DNA of 64,000 bases from JBLHKS01 sp047620505 (GTDB taxonomy: Bacteria > Verrucomicrobiota > Verrucomicrobiia > Verrucomicrobiales > DEV007): positions 12,126 through 76,125 of the forward strand of contig JBLHKS010000010.1 of assembly GCA_047620505.1 (NCBI GenBank), given 5' to 3'. The notes below the pieces were generated by a model. It ran no database searches. It saw nothing but the letters and a program-made list of their open reading frames with translations, and was not told where the DNA came from. A program made the translations under genes and the position numbers. Within the stretch, counting starts at the first letter, position 1. Each line of letters starts with the position of its first letter. Of this stretch, positions 8,419 to 18,074 are shown in pieces.

Positions 8419-9993
8419 TCAGGTAATTAGCTCAATCTTGAAGGTGACTCGAAAACACGCGCCGATGTTCTCGCCAGCAGATGCTGGATCGCAAATGACG
8501 ACGTCACCACCGTGGAGTCTGGCAAGATTGCGCGCGATACTAAGACCAATTCCAGTCCCAGCGGCATCTGACAATTTGTCGCTGATGCGTTCGAACGGCT
8601 GGAAGATTAATTTATGTTTGTTAGGCGGAACTCCGGGACCGGAATCTGAAACGCTGATTTCGCAGAAATCTTCATCCAAGCGGGAACTGACTTTCAGCTG
8701 CTTACCTTCGCAGGCGTACTTCTCAACATTACCGATGAGGTTGGTAAGAATCTGCTCCAACGCATCGGGATCGAAATTGCATCGGTCTGCCGCGCCGGCC
8801 TCAAACTCGATTTCAAACTCGGCAGCTTCGAGCACCGGCCGGAAGTGATCAATCGCAGACGCGATGACGTCGTCGACAACGCCTGGCCTCGGCTGGACGT
8901 TCAATTTGCCCTGACCGGAGCGGGAAAAAGTAAGCACGTTGCTGATCAATCTGCTGAGCCGCTGACTTTCGCCGACGACCACGTCAACGCATCGCTGAGC
9001 GCTCTGATCCGAGTCTTCGAGCTTTGATTCGAGCATTTCGGCGTACATACGGATGTTCGTCAGGGGCGTTTTCAGTTCATGGGAAACCTGGTTTACAAAA
9101 GAGACCCGCTCCGAGGCTTCGCGCATGTCTCGACAGTGCTCGCGGAAGAACCAGGCCGAAACGAGGAAAAGACCTAACGCCGCAGCCCCGATCACCCACG
9201 CCAGATTGACGAGCGATGCCTTCGATGTTGTCCGCGTGAAAAGCGATCCGCTGGAATAGTATTCCAGGTTCCAAGCCGCAAGCGGCGGATTCAGTTTTAA
9301 GACTGTTAACGGTGCCTGGTCTTCGGCAGGCTCAAACCCGCCCCAAGCGTAAAGAACTCGGCCGTTCGCATCGCGCAACTGGACCTGAGCATCAACGGGC
9401 AGGTCTCGGTCAACACCATCAGCAGGCAGAGAGGCCAGAATATCTGCAAGCAGCCGCATCCGCTCTAACTCAACCCCAATTACGCGACCCGATTTCGCTA
9501 CACGCGACCAAGCGATGAGATGAATGCCGTTATTCCAATACCAAGTGTGCCAGCCGTTGCTCGGAGCAATTCCGGATTCGGCCCCGGCTGAGAATGCGCC
9601 GCCGCTCTCGAAGACCGCTCGAGAGCGATCGAGAAAGGCGCGTTCGCGTTCAGTCATCTTCTCAGGTTGCTCAAGATTGGGGAAGAGAACGAGCCCTTGT
9701 TGATCCAGGACGAAAACTTGGCGAATCCACGGATGTCGGCGCTGGATCGAACGCCATTCCGCTTCTGAAGCATAGCCGAATTTACTCAGCAGGCCGAAAA
9801 CCTCGCTCTCACGTTCCTGAATAACTCGATCTACAGAAGTCCGAGTATTTGCCAAGCCTCCGGTCATGAGTTGGCTTAGCTCTCGACGCACGCGGTGTTG
9901 CTCCTCTTTCCCGACGCGCCAGCTCAGCCAAGCCACGAGCCCGGCTGGAACCAGCACGATAATCAGGAACGCGAATAGCAGACGGGGCTTCAT
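8419..9993 (-). CDS. Membrane sensor histidine kinase
   Basis: The protein has 524 residues. A membrane segment at about residues 5-25 and a second at about 265-290 enclose an extracytoplasmic sensor region. The HisKA box S-H-E-L-K-T-P-L has the phospho-acceptor at His305. The HATPase domain has an N-box (L-T-N-L-I-G-N), a G1 box (D-S-G-P-G-V) and a G2 box (G-T-G-I-G-L). The start codon overlaps the stop of the vWA gene by 4 bp (ATGA), showing translational coupling. A one-mismatch dispersed palindrome lies near the end of the gene. The signal sensed is unknown. Confidence 0.95.
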   Translation of the reverse strand: MKPRLLFAFLIIVLVPAGLVAWLSWRVGKEEQHRVRRELSQLMTGGLANTRTSVDRVIQERESEVFGLLSKFGYASEAEWRSIQRRHPWIRQVFVLDQQGLVLFPNLEQPEKMTERERAFLDRSRAVFESGGAFSAGAESGIAPSNGWHTWYWNNGIHLIAWSRVAKSGRVIGVELERMRLLADILASLPADGVDRDLPVDAQVQLRDANGRVLYAWGGFEPAEDQAPLTVLKLNPPLAAWNLEYYSSGSLFTRTTSKASLVNLAWVIGAAALGLFLVSAWFFREHCRDMREASERVSFVNQVSHELKTPLTNIRMYAEMLESKLEDSDQSAQRCVDVVVGESQRLSRLISNVLTFSRSGQGKLNVQPRPGVVDDVIASAIDHFRPVLEAAEFEIEFEAGAADRCNFDPDALEQILTNLIGNVEKYACEGKQLKVSSRLDEDFCEISVSDSGPGVPPNKHKLIFQPFERISDKLSDAAGTGIGLSIARNLARLHGGDVVICDPASAGENIGACFRVTFKIELIT

Positions 9994-11573
9994 TGATTGG
10001 GTCGAGGCACCGCCTGCTGCTGATCCGGGCTCTGCGATTGCGTCGGCTGAATTCTCTGCGGCTCGCCGTCCTGCTGAACCGGCGGAGTAACGGGCAGAAT
10101 CCGCGGAACGTTGAGCAACTGCTGTTGCGCTTCCAATGGATTCTGTGCCGGGATCGGTGGAGATTGTTTCGGCTGAGCATTTTTGTAACCCTCGTTCTGG
10201 TTCTCAGCAATTTTCGACTGGGCGTTCTCTCCTCCTCTAGTATAACCTTTTTGCTGAGTTACGTATCCATTCTGATTGTAAACCATTCCCTTCCGGGCTG
10301 AACGCCAGCCTGCTTCTCCCAACTGCACATTGTCGAAATCAATGCGATTGTTGATCGCCAGTTGCGAGAGCTGTGGTGATTTGAGCCAAGCTGCGTTGGA
10401 CTCGCAGAAGTAGAAATTCTGATGCAGCAGCTGCTGGGCCTCTGGAACCTTTCCCTGATCCCGCAGCCGCATGGCGGCAATGTTAGTTTCGTTGGCGATT
10501 TGAGTTACGCAGTCGACCATAACGGTTTGGTTGATGGACTTCATCACCTCAGCTGCGCCTGCAACGAATTTCACGCCGACCGTGCTGGTGTGCTCATCAA
10601 ATGTATTCGTTTCCATATTAGCATAACCAACTTTGACAGTAGCGATCTGACGGGAATTCTCAGCAGCGCCTTCCGGCACCTCCAACTCAACCAAAACGTA
10701 TTTTTCCTGTTCACTGTATAGTTGATTCAGCTGAGTCACGACGTGTTGACCAGAAATGTCAGCCTCCCGACCTAACACGCGGACAGGACGAACACCTTTG
10801 GCGAAATCGATCTCGATCATGATCTCCTGAGCGACCACAGAGAGGATGTCCCCGAATTCCTCGCCGTAGGCCTGAACGAGCTGTTCCTCGTGCTCAATGT
10901 AAATGTGATTTCCGTCGCTCTTGCGTGCGAGCTGAGCCATCAGGTCTTCGTTGTAGCCGGTGCCGAGGCCGATCGTCGTCACGGAAATCCCCTCTTTAAC
11001 TAGAGATTCTCCCAACTCGCCTAGTTCGCCTGGGCTGCTCGGTCCAACATTCGCGTTTCCGTCAGAGAGAAGAATCACTCGATTGACTCGGTCGCGATCG
11101 AGAAACTTTCGAAGCTCAGCAGCACCTCGACTGACGCCTGCGAAAAGTGCGGTTGAACCGCCCGAACCCAGTTCATCGATTCGTTTGAGGGCTGCTTCGG
11201 GGTCAGTCAACTTCGTCGCTGGAATCAGGACGTGGACCGTCGCGTCGTAGGCAACGAGCGAAACGATGTCGTCTTCACCCAGCCGTTGAATCGCCATTTT
11301 GGCGGCCTCGCGGGCACCACGGATTTTTTCGCCGGACATCGATCCGGACTTGTCGATTACCAGGACGACGTTGACCGGTGCTCGTTCGGCACTCGGCTCA
11401 AGCGTGAAACCCGTCAGCCCTATTTTTAGATAGGTCGTGTTTTTTTTGCCGGCTTCGAGAAGCGGATTGGCCAGGTCGACTTCGACCTGAAGCTGCTTTG
11501 CATCTGCGCCGGGCGACATCGCAAGAACGACACCTGCGATCAAAGTTGTGAGTAGAATCGGTATTTTGTTCAT
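9990..11573 (-). CDS. Secreted von Willebrand factor A domain protein
   Basis: The protein has 527 residues with a signal peptide cleaved near A-D-A (residue 25). The vWA domain has an intact MIDAS motif D-K-S-G-S (Asp74, Ser76, Ser78), so it probably binds a divalent cation and a protein ligand in the periplasm. The remainder resembles the YfbK-type family. The last 120 residues are rich in Gln, Asn and Pro and look disordered. It is first in an operon with the kinase and regulator, which suggests the three form a surface-sensing or envelope-stress unit. That role is inference. Confidence 0.88.
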   Translation of the reverse strand: MNKIPILLTTLIAGVVLAMSPGADAKQLQVEVDLANPLLEAGKKNTTYLKIGLTGFTLEPSAERAPVNVVLVIDKSGSMSGEKIRGAREAAKMAIQRLGEDDIVSLVAYDATVHVLIPATKLTDPEAALKRIDELGSGGSTALFAGVSRGAAELRKFLDRDRVNRVILLSDGNANVGPSSPGELGELGESLVKEGISVTTIGLGTGYNEDLMAQLARKSDGNHIYIEHEEQLVQAYGEEFGDILSVVAQEIMIEIDFAKGVRPVRVLGREADISGQHVVTQLNQLYSEQEKYVLVELEVPEGAAENSRQIATVKVGYANMETNTFDEHTSTVGVKFVAGAAEVMKSINQTVMVDCVTQIANETNIAAMRLRDQGKVPEAQQLLHQNFYFCESNAAWLKSPQLSQLAINNRIDFDNVQLGEAGWRSARKGMVYNQNGYVTQQKGYTRGGENAQSKIAENQNEGYKNAQPKQSPPIPAQNPLEAQQQLLNVPRILPVTPPVQQDGEPQRIQPTQSQSPDQQQAVPRPNQ

Positions 11574-11669
11574 GGCGAATACAGTGATTCACTTTTCCAT
11601 CCCAGTGGTCAGTCTGGCGTAAGGAAGTTGTAAAACTCGTGTCAGCAGCTGCTGGTTTCAAGTCGGCCT

Positions 11670-13286
11670 CTACTCAATCGGCCTGGCTTCCTCAACCCAG
11701 AATTCCGTGTCGAAAAGAAACGCATCCGGAAAGTCGTTGATCCGCGTGATGGACTGAATTTCGTCTTTCTGTCCGAACGGGACGAGTGTCAGAATTTGGC
11801 GGTCGCCGAGCTGGAATTTGGCGGACGGCAGGAATTTTTTGTCCCGAAAACCCCAGAGATTGACCAAGACTTCGTCCTCTTTGAATTCGCCGTCCAACAC
11901 CTTGAGCACCCGGTACTTCGCAGCGTAGATCACAGACGGGTAATCAACGGTGCTGGGATCGCGCAACGGATGCCGAGCCGTCATTTCGGCCTCGATCACG
12001 ATCGCGCCAGACGGAAGTTCGCGAGGCGGCTCGGAGTCGTTGAAGGCCACTCGCTTCCATTCGAGGCGCGTTTCGCGGGCGATCGATTCCGACAAAAACA
12101 GATCACGCGCAGCGATCGCCCAGATCACGATTTTCTTCTTTTCACGCATCTGATGAGCGGATCCGCGTCGATTCGCGAGGGTCTGCCGGACGCCGGTCGA
12201 GGCTTGCCCGTTCTGCGCGATCGTGTCGATCGGGATTCCCAGCTTCGCCGAAAGATTTTCAGCGAAGCCGCCTCGTTCGCCCCAATTCATCGCCGCTGCT
12301 GAGAAGATATTCGTGAAACTATCGCCTAACAAAACCACAGGCGAATCCTGATCCCGAATCTCTGGAGCCAGCAGCTGCTCGTAGCGGGCAAACTCCTGCT
12401 CAAACGTCTTTTTGGGTAGATCGAGTTTGTCGACGAGATCGCCGGTGTGAGCGGAGTTCGCGATCGATGATTCGAATTTACGAACCTCAAGCGACTCGAA
12501 CCAAGGCTTGGATTGAACGTGCCTGGCAACGACGTCAGCCGCGATCTCCATCCCAAGCGGCGTCCAGTGCGTGTCTTGCTTTAGAAAAATCTCGCCGTCT
12601 CTTTTTCGAGTGAACAGCTCGTCCGTTAAATCGATAACCTCGATCCCTTCCGCATTCAGCTCGCCAAAAAACTTCGCTGCATCCGGGTGCCGCAGCGGGC
12701 CCGCCGCCGGATCGCAGCCGAGCATTTCTGGATAGACCATGGGCTTAACTGGAATCGGAACCAGAACCAATTCGACGCCGAATTCACTCAGCTGCTTATG
12801 GAATTCCAAAATCGCATCGCGAGGCCCTGACCACTTGGGACGGGTAGGATCTTTCGCCACAGAATCCGGCTCCGACTTCAGCGGTCCGTAGCCTGTCAGA
12901 GCGTCAATCGCAGGCCGATAGAACAGCCAGCCGTCTCGGCCAATCACCACATTTCGGTTGCCTTCACGAACCGTGCCCGTGAGCAGCTGCTGGATCACGC
13001 GGCGCGGCGAATCAGCGAGGGGAGAGTCGTCCAGCTCCTTTTCCCAAGCTTCCCGATGATCGATGAAGCTCGGTTTCTCGCGCGTGATTCGTGGATCGCT
13101 TGATCGCTTCTGAGCAAGGTGATTCGTAGCTTCCGGTGATGAAGCCTGGTAAAATTCCGCGGCTGGTTTCCAATCCGCGGTGACGTTTCGCAGGATCGGA
13201 GTAAGCGAAATCAGCACGGCAAACGCGAGCGTGAGGGCCCAAGCCAACTTCGGCCCAAATCGAATCTGTTCTTTCTCCTCTGACAT
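11670..13286 (-). CDS. AlgX/AlgJ-like SGNH acetyltransferase-family membrane protein
   Basis: The protein has 538 residues with one N-terminal membrane anchor (about residues 14-31). It contains the D-T-H-W motif and the later G-D-S-F block that define the SGNH-like catalytic domain of alginate O-acetylation proteins AlgJ/AlgX. Such proteins act at the outer face of the membrane on exopolysaccharide. No MBOAT acyltransferase partner is present here. It lies 9 bp after a sulfatase gene on the same strand, so the two are probably co-transcribed. Two dispersed palindromes (12370, 12982) fall inside it. The 96-bp gap before the vWA gene holds another palindrome copy at 11643. Confidence 0.8.
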   Translation of the reverse strand: MSEEKEQIRFGPKLAWALTLAFAVLISLTPILRNVTADWKPAAEFYQASSPEATNHLAQKRSSDPRITREKPSFIDHREAWEKELDDSPLADSPRRVIQQLLTGTVREGNRNVVIGRDGWLFYRPAIDALTGYGPLKSEPDSVAKDPTRPKWSGPRDAILEFHKQLSEFGVELVLVPIPVKPMVYPEMLGCDPAAGPLRHPDAAKFFGELNAEGIEVIDLTDELFTRKRDGEIFLKQDTHWTPLGMEIAADVVARHVQSKPWFESLEVRKFESSIANSAHTGDLVDKLDLPKKTFEQEFARYEQLLAPEIRDQDSPVVLLGDSFTNIFSAAAMNWGERGGFAENLSAKLGIPIDTIAQNGQASTGVRQTLANRRGSAHQMREKKKIVIWAIAARDLFLSESIARETRLEWKRVAFNDSEPPRELPSGAIVIEAEMTARHPLRDPSTVDYPSVIYAAKYRVLKVLDGEFKEDEVLVNLWGFRDKKFLPSAKFQLGDRQILTLVPFGQKDEIQSITRINDFPDAFLFDTEFWVEEARPIE

Positions 13287-13295
13287 GCCTTTTGA

Positions 13296-14639
13296 TTACG
13301 GTCGGGCTGGCTTAACTTCTATTTCCCACTCCGCGAGTTGTTTTTTCACAGGCTCAAACATCGCCGCAGCGGTGTCGATCGGCTTTTGCTCTCCAGGATC
13401 CTCAGCCAAATTGAAAAACCACTCTTCGGTCTCGCCGCCTTCTGTTTTTCTAACGTACTTCCAATCGTTCGACCGAGCTGCTGTCCAAGTTCGATCCCCG
13501 CGGCGCGCTCGCCAAAACAGACTTCGCGGCTCATCCGAATGACCTTGCTCAACGTGTTCGAGGATGTCGATTCCATCCAGATTATCTGGAATTTCGGCAC
13601 CACCGATTCGGAGAAACGACGGCGTCAAATCCATCAAGCAGGCGATCTGCGTCGAAACCTGGCCGGCCTTGATTTTGCCTGGCCAACGCGCGATGCACGG
13701 AACGCGAATCCCGCCTTCGAACAGCGTTCCCTTGAAATCCCGGAACGGCGTGTTCAACCCAGGTTTCATCGCGCCGTGATCGCTGGCGTAAACCACCAAC
13801 GTGTTTTCCGCGACTCCAGCCGATTCGATAGCAGTCAGGATTCGACCAACGTCCGTGTCCATGTCTTCGAGCATCTCAACATACTTGGCACGATCGCCCG
13901 CCATCCAATCTTCAGCTGTCGGCAGCTGCTGACCGGCATCGCGCGGCCCTTGGAACGGAAAATGCGGCGTGCTGTAGGGCACGTAGAGGAAAAACGGCGA
14001 GTCGGAATCCGTCGACTGCGCTTCGATGAATTCGATCGCGTCGTTGGTGATCACGTGAGTCATGTAGCCCTCGCGTTTCACAGGTTTGCGGCCATCCAGC
14101 ACAACGTCCAGGTCGGAAAGTTCAACATGATGGAAATACTCGACGTTCCCTCCAAGGAAACCGCGAAACTCGTCAAAACCTTGATCCAGCGGGTTGAATT
14201 TTGGCTCGTAACCGAGATGCCATTTTCCGAACAGCGCCGTAGCGTAACCGGCCTTCTTCAAACCAGGCCCCAGCGTCGCACTGCTTGCGGGCAGGCCTAA
14301 ATCGCTCCTCTCCGCGAGGGCGATCGCGTCGTCATAACGACCCACGTTTCCGGTCCCGATCGCGCATTCCATCCCACCGACTCGCTGCGGATAGCGCCCA
14401 GTCAGGATCGCCGTTCGCGATGGCGTGCACTCCGCGCCGTTGGCGTAGCACTGCGTGAAACGAACCCCCTCAGCCGCGAGCTGATCGACGTTCGGGGTTC
14501 GGGCATCCGGCGCGCCGTAGCAGCCGAGATCGCCATAACCCATGTCGTCGACCAGGATGAAAACGATGTTTGGTTTGTCGGCCGCATTGCCGTTCAGCAA
14601 ACCGAGGAAAAACAGAAGTATGATGGGAATCCGGTTCAT
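13296..14639 (-). CDS. Secreted sulfatase (formylglycine-dependent)
   Basis: The protein has 447 residues. The ATG at 14639 is chosen because it starts a signal peptide (residues 1-19); an in-frame codon 28 residues earlier would place non-signal sequence in front. The metal site D-D-M-G-Y-G-D is followed by the signature C-T-P-S-R with Cys71 as the formylglycine precursor. D-H-G and K-G-T-L-F-E-G-G-I-R-V are also family-typical. It resembles arylsulfatase A or GalNAc-type sulfatases, but substrate cannot be assigned. It forms a pair with the AlgX-like gene downstream and diverges from the Aas-like gene, with 118 bp between start codons. Confidence 0.92.
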   Translation of the reverse strand: MNRIPIILLFFLGLLNGNAADKPNIVFILVDDMGYGDLGCYGAPDARTPNVDQLAAEGVRFTQCYANGAECTPSRTAILTGRYPQRVGGMECAIGTGNVGRYDDAIALAERSDLGLPASSATLGPGLKKAGYATALFGKWHLGYEPKFNPLDQGFDEFRGFLGGNVEYFHHVELSDLDVVLDGRKPVKREGYMTHVITNDAIEFIEAQSTDSDSPFFLYVPYSTPHFPFQGPRDAGQQLPTAEDWMAGDRAKYVEMLEDMDTDVGRILTAIESAGVAENTLVVYASDHGAMKPGLNTPFRDFKGTLFEGGIRVPCIARWPGKIKAGQVSTQIACLMDLTPSFLRIGGAEIPDNLDGIDILEHVEQGHSDEPRSLFWRARRGDRTWTAARSNDWKYVRKTEGGETEEWFFNLAEDPGEQKPIDTAAAMFEPVKKQLAEWEIEVKPARP

Positions 14640-14757
14640 CGCGGATGAGGATAGAATAATTCTCGGGTCTTGCGACCGCGAATGCAGAATCGATTCAGGC
14701 AATCCGTGGATCGAGAGATTCAATGTGCTTCATTTCGTGACCGCGCTAAGATCCGCG

Positions 14758-17700
14758 ATGCCCGAAGATCCCGTCTCCGCAACCCCAGAAGCAGCGCCAG
14801 CAGCTGCTGAGCCGGAAACCAAGGACGGAAAGCGCGACTGGCGTTCGTTACGCGGTCTTTTGATCGTTCAATCGCAGAACGTTCTCAACGACAAGATCAC
14901 CCAGTTCATCCTCATCGGGCTCGCAGGCGTGGTCGCCGCCAACATGGCGGTTAAGACCGGTTGGGGATACGGAATCCTGAACAACTACGACCTTTTCATC
15001 GCGGTTCCGATGTCCCTGCCGTTTGTCCTCTTGGCACCTTTGGCAGGATGGCTCTCGGATCGATTTTCGAAACGCAGCGTGATCGTCTGGTGCATGATTT
15101 TACAGGTTAGCGTTCTCGCCTGGATCGCTTTCGGCCTCTACGTCCAGGAAATCTGGCTAACCAGTATTGGCTTCCTCCTGCTTGCGATCCAATCAACCCT
15201 GCTCTCGCCAGCTAAGATGGGAATCTGTAAGGAATTCGTCGGCTCGCAGAAACTCGCAGTCGCGGCCGGTTGGATGCAGATGCTGACGATCGTCTGCATC
15301 ATCCTGGGTAGCGTGATCGGCGGCCAGGTTTTCGCGATGCTCGCCGGCGGGGAGCTGCCAACGAAAGGCGACGTCTCGGCCGAGAAAATCAACCTCGCCT
15401 GGAACGCAGCTTTGTGGATCGTGCTCACACTGATGGCGTTCTCATTCATTCCGTTTCTCGTTTTACTAAGCGTAAACAAGCCGCCCGCGCACATCAAACA
15501 ACCGTTCCGCGCCAAGCTGTTGTTCGAACATTTTCGTCACCTCGGTGAGGTCTTGAAACATCGCCAGCTCAAGCTAGCGACTGTCGGCGACATGTTCTTC
15601 TGGTTCGCCGGCGGATCGGTCGCCTTGATACTGATTCAGGCAGGCAAAGAAGTCTACCCGAATGGCGAAGCCAACGCCATCATGGTTTCCGGCTACTTCA
15701 ACGGTGCTCTCGGTGTGGGTGTCGCTCTCGGCAGCGTGCTCGTCTCGATCATTAGCCGGAATCGCAACGAACTTGGTCTCGTGCCGCTCGGAGCCCTCGG
15801 CATGGCGCTGACCCTGACATTGGTCTTTTTTCAGGCTCCTAACACCGTTTGGTATTTTATCTGGCTGGTCGGATTGGGCCTCTCCAGCGCTGCTTTCATG
15901 GTGCCGTTGAACGCGCTCATTCAGGATCTGCCGTCGGCAGAGAAGCGCGGTCGAGTTCTCTCGTCAGTCAATCTCTTGAACTCCATGGCCTCGCTTGGTG
16001 CGATCGGCTTCGTGCTCGTGCTGCGGATGTCCGGGCTGAGCACGAGTTGGCAGTTTTTGATTCTAGCAGGGCTCTCGCTCGGCGCTGCGATCTACATTCT
16101 TCAGCTAATGCCTCGACACTGGCTGCAGTTCATTCTGCTCGGGCTTACAAAACTGGTTTACAAGATCAAGCCGTTGAATTCTGATCGCGTTCCAAAAGAG
16201 GGCGGCGTGCTCATGATCAGCAATCACGTCAGCTACATCGACGCCTTCATCATCAGCGCCGCTTGTCCGCGACCGGTTCGATTCGTCGTGTTCAGTCAGT
16301 ACATGCAAGTTAAGCCGATTGCCTGGTTCCTTCGGCTTTTCAACGTCGTCCCGATTTCGCCGACTCGAGCGAAAGACGCCATTCGTGTCGCGGCGGACGC
16401 AGTCGCTAACGGAGATATTGTCTGTATTTTCCCTGAGGGCGAGCTGACGCGAACGGGCATGATGAACGAGCTCAAAAAGGGCTTTGAATTGATCGCGAGG
16501 AAGGCCAAATCACCAGTTCTGCCCGTCTATATGGACGCTCTCTGGGGCTCGATTTTTTCCTTCGAGCGGCGCCGATTTTTCTACAAAGTCCCTCGCCGAT
16601 TTCCCTATCCAGTTTCCGTGATTTTCGGCGAGCCTATCCCTCATGATGAGATAAACGTCGATCGCGCGCGCGCTGCGCTGCAGGACCTCTCGGCTGACTC
16701 GTTCGCCAATCGCGCTGACATCGATCGGCCGCTTGGAGCCGAGCTTGTCCGCGCTCTGAAACGCCGCCCCGGCAAGGCCGCGATGGTCGATCTCGGCAAG
16801 CGCAGACGCGTCTTGAAACGTGGAATCGTGCTCGCCAACGCAGCTGGTCTGGCGAGGGTCTGGCGAAAACACTGGCCGGAAAATCGTGAGCGGATCGGCG
16901 TGCTTTTGCCGCCGGGCTCGATGGCGGCGATCATCAATTTGGCAGCCGTGCTCGCTGGTCGGACGCCGGTCAATCTTCCGATCGAATTGATGGCGGACGA
17001 CGATCTCCGCCAGCAGCTGCTGGACGAGCACGGCATCGATTGCGTCATCACTTCGGTCGCTCTTTTTCCTGGACGAGAGCTTCCGAATGGACATTTCGAC
17101 ATGACAGCGGAGATGCTCCAGATCAGCGCCGCCAGACGAGTTTTCGAGCGGATCGCAGCGCGCATCGAGTTGTCCTGGTTCGCTTCGAGACGATTGCGGG
17201 TTCGCCACGGAAATCCGGACGCCGAGGCCTTTGCCTACTTCACAAAGTCGGAAGCCAACGATTACAAATTCGTTTCGCTGACTCATCGAAATGTGCTGGC
17301 TTCGGTCTATCAAATCGACAGCTCGCTTCTCTTTCAACCCCGAGATGAGATCTTTCTCGAATCCGGTTTCGACGAGCTGCCTGCAGCTTTGTTAGGGCTC
17401 TGGCATCCGATTTTGAAGCGCGGCACAGCCGTCTATCGTGGGCTGGCGGCGCGTCAGACTCCAGCTTCGCTGATCATCAGCGATCAATCGCCAGAGTTGG
17501 TTCTGCTGACGCCTGGCATGGCCAAAGAACTCACCGTTTCGAGAGAAGTCCCACCAGGAGTCACTCGGGCATTTCTCGATTTTTCGGCTGAGCCTCTTGA
17601 GAAATCCGCGATCGAAATGTTGGAGGAGAGAGGTGCCGACTACTGTCGTGGTTTTTACGTTGGCCAGTTTGGCGGGCTCGTGGCGATCAGCACGATTGAT

Positions 17701-17961
17701 CCTAACTACATGATGACAGATGGCGATCCGCAGGCGGGCAAAAAATCTGGATCGATCGGTCGACTCCTGCCTGGTGTCAGTGGTCGAATCGTCGATGACG
17801 AAGATCAGATGATCGGCCTTGGCGAAGTTGGTCGGCTTTTTGTGCGAGGCGGCGGATTCGCGGAAGATCTCGAGACGCGGAATTTCGAGGGCAAAGCCTG
17901 GATCGACACCGGCTTGCGTGGCCGGTTTGATCGAGATGGCTTTTTTGTCAAAGCCGAGTGA
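14758..17961 (+). CDS. Aas-like fusion: MFS transporter, acyltransferase, degenerate AMP-binding domain
   Basis: The protein has 1067 residues. Residues about 40-460 form a 12-helix MFS domain like the lysophospholipid flippase LplT. Residues about 465-670 are a PlsC-type acyltransferase with N-H-V-S-Y-I-D (the HxxxxD catalytic motif, near 489) and F-P-E-G-E-L-T-R near 558. The rest aligns with an AMP-dependent acyl-ACP/CoA synthetase, but its phosphate loop (normally T-S-G-[ST]-[ST]-G) is replaced by T-K-S-E-A-N-D near 828, the Y-G-x-T-E block is absent, and the chain stops before the C-terminal lid. The first two domains should work in membrane phospholipid remodelling; the third is probably catalytically dead. 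Confidence 0.88.
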   Translation: MPEDPVSATPEAAPAAAEPETKDGKRDWRSLRGLLIVQSQNVLNDKITQFILIGLAGVVAANMAVKTGWGYGILNNYDLFIAVPMSLPFVLLAPLAGWLSDRFSKRSVIVWCMILQVSVLAWIAFGLYVQEIWLTSIGFLLLAIQSTLLSPAKMGICKEFVGSQKLAVAAGWMQMLTIVCIILGSVIGGQVFAMLAGGELPTKGDVSAEKINLAWNAALWIVLTLMAFSFIPFLVLLSVNKPPAHIKQPFRAKLLFEHFRHLGEVLKHRQLKLATVGDMFFWFAGGSVALILIQAGKEVYPNGEANAIMVSGYFNGALGVGVALGSVLVSIISRNRNELGLVPLGALGMALTLTLVFFQAPNTVWYFIWLVGLGLSSAAFMVPLNALIQDLPSAEKRGRVLSSVNLLNSMASLGAIGFVLVLRMSGLSTSWQFLILAGLSLGAAIYILQLMPRHWLQFILLGLTKLVYKIKPLNSDRVPKEGGVLMISNHVSYIDAFIISAACPRPVRFVVFSQYMQVKPIAWFLRLFNVVPISPTRAKDAIRVAADAVANGDIVCIFPEGELTRTGMMNELKKGFELIARKAKSPVLPVYMDALWGSIFSFERRRFFYKVPRRFPYPVSVIFGEPIPHDEINVDRARAALQDLSADSFANRADIDRPLGAELVRALKRRPGKAAMVDLGKRRRVLKRGIVLANAAGLARVWRKHWPENRERIGVLLPPGSMAAIINLAAVLAGRTPVNLPIELMADDDLRQQLLDEHGIDCVITSVALFPGRELPNGHFDMTAEMLQISAARRVFERIAARIELSWFASRRLRVRHGNPDAEAFAYFTKSEANDYKFVSLTHRNVLASVYQIDSSLLFQPRDEIFLESGFDELPAALLGLWHPILKRGTAVYRGLAARQTPASLIISDQSPELVLLTPGMAKELTVSREVPPGVTRAFLDFSAEPLEKSAIEMLEERGADYCRGFYVGQFGGLVAISTIDPNYMMTDGDPQAGKKSGSIGRLLPGVSGRIVDDEDQMIGLGEVGRLFVRGGGFAEDLETRNFEGKAWIDTGLRGRFDRDGFFVKAE

Positions 17962-18074
17962 TTTTTCTGCTCGCGTCAGGCAAGAATTTCAGCTTCCCGT
18001 CAGAAAATGCTTTACCCTGGCGGCAGATCAATTAGGAAGCCGATTCTCGCATTTCCCGAACCTGAATTCACATT

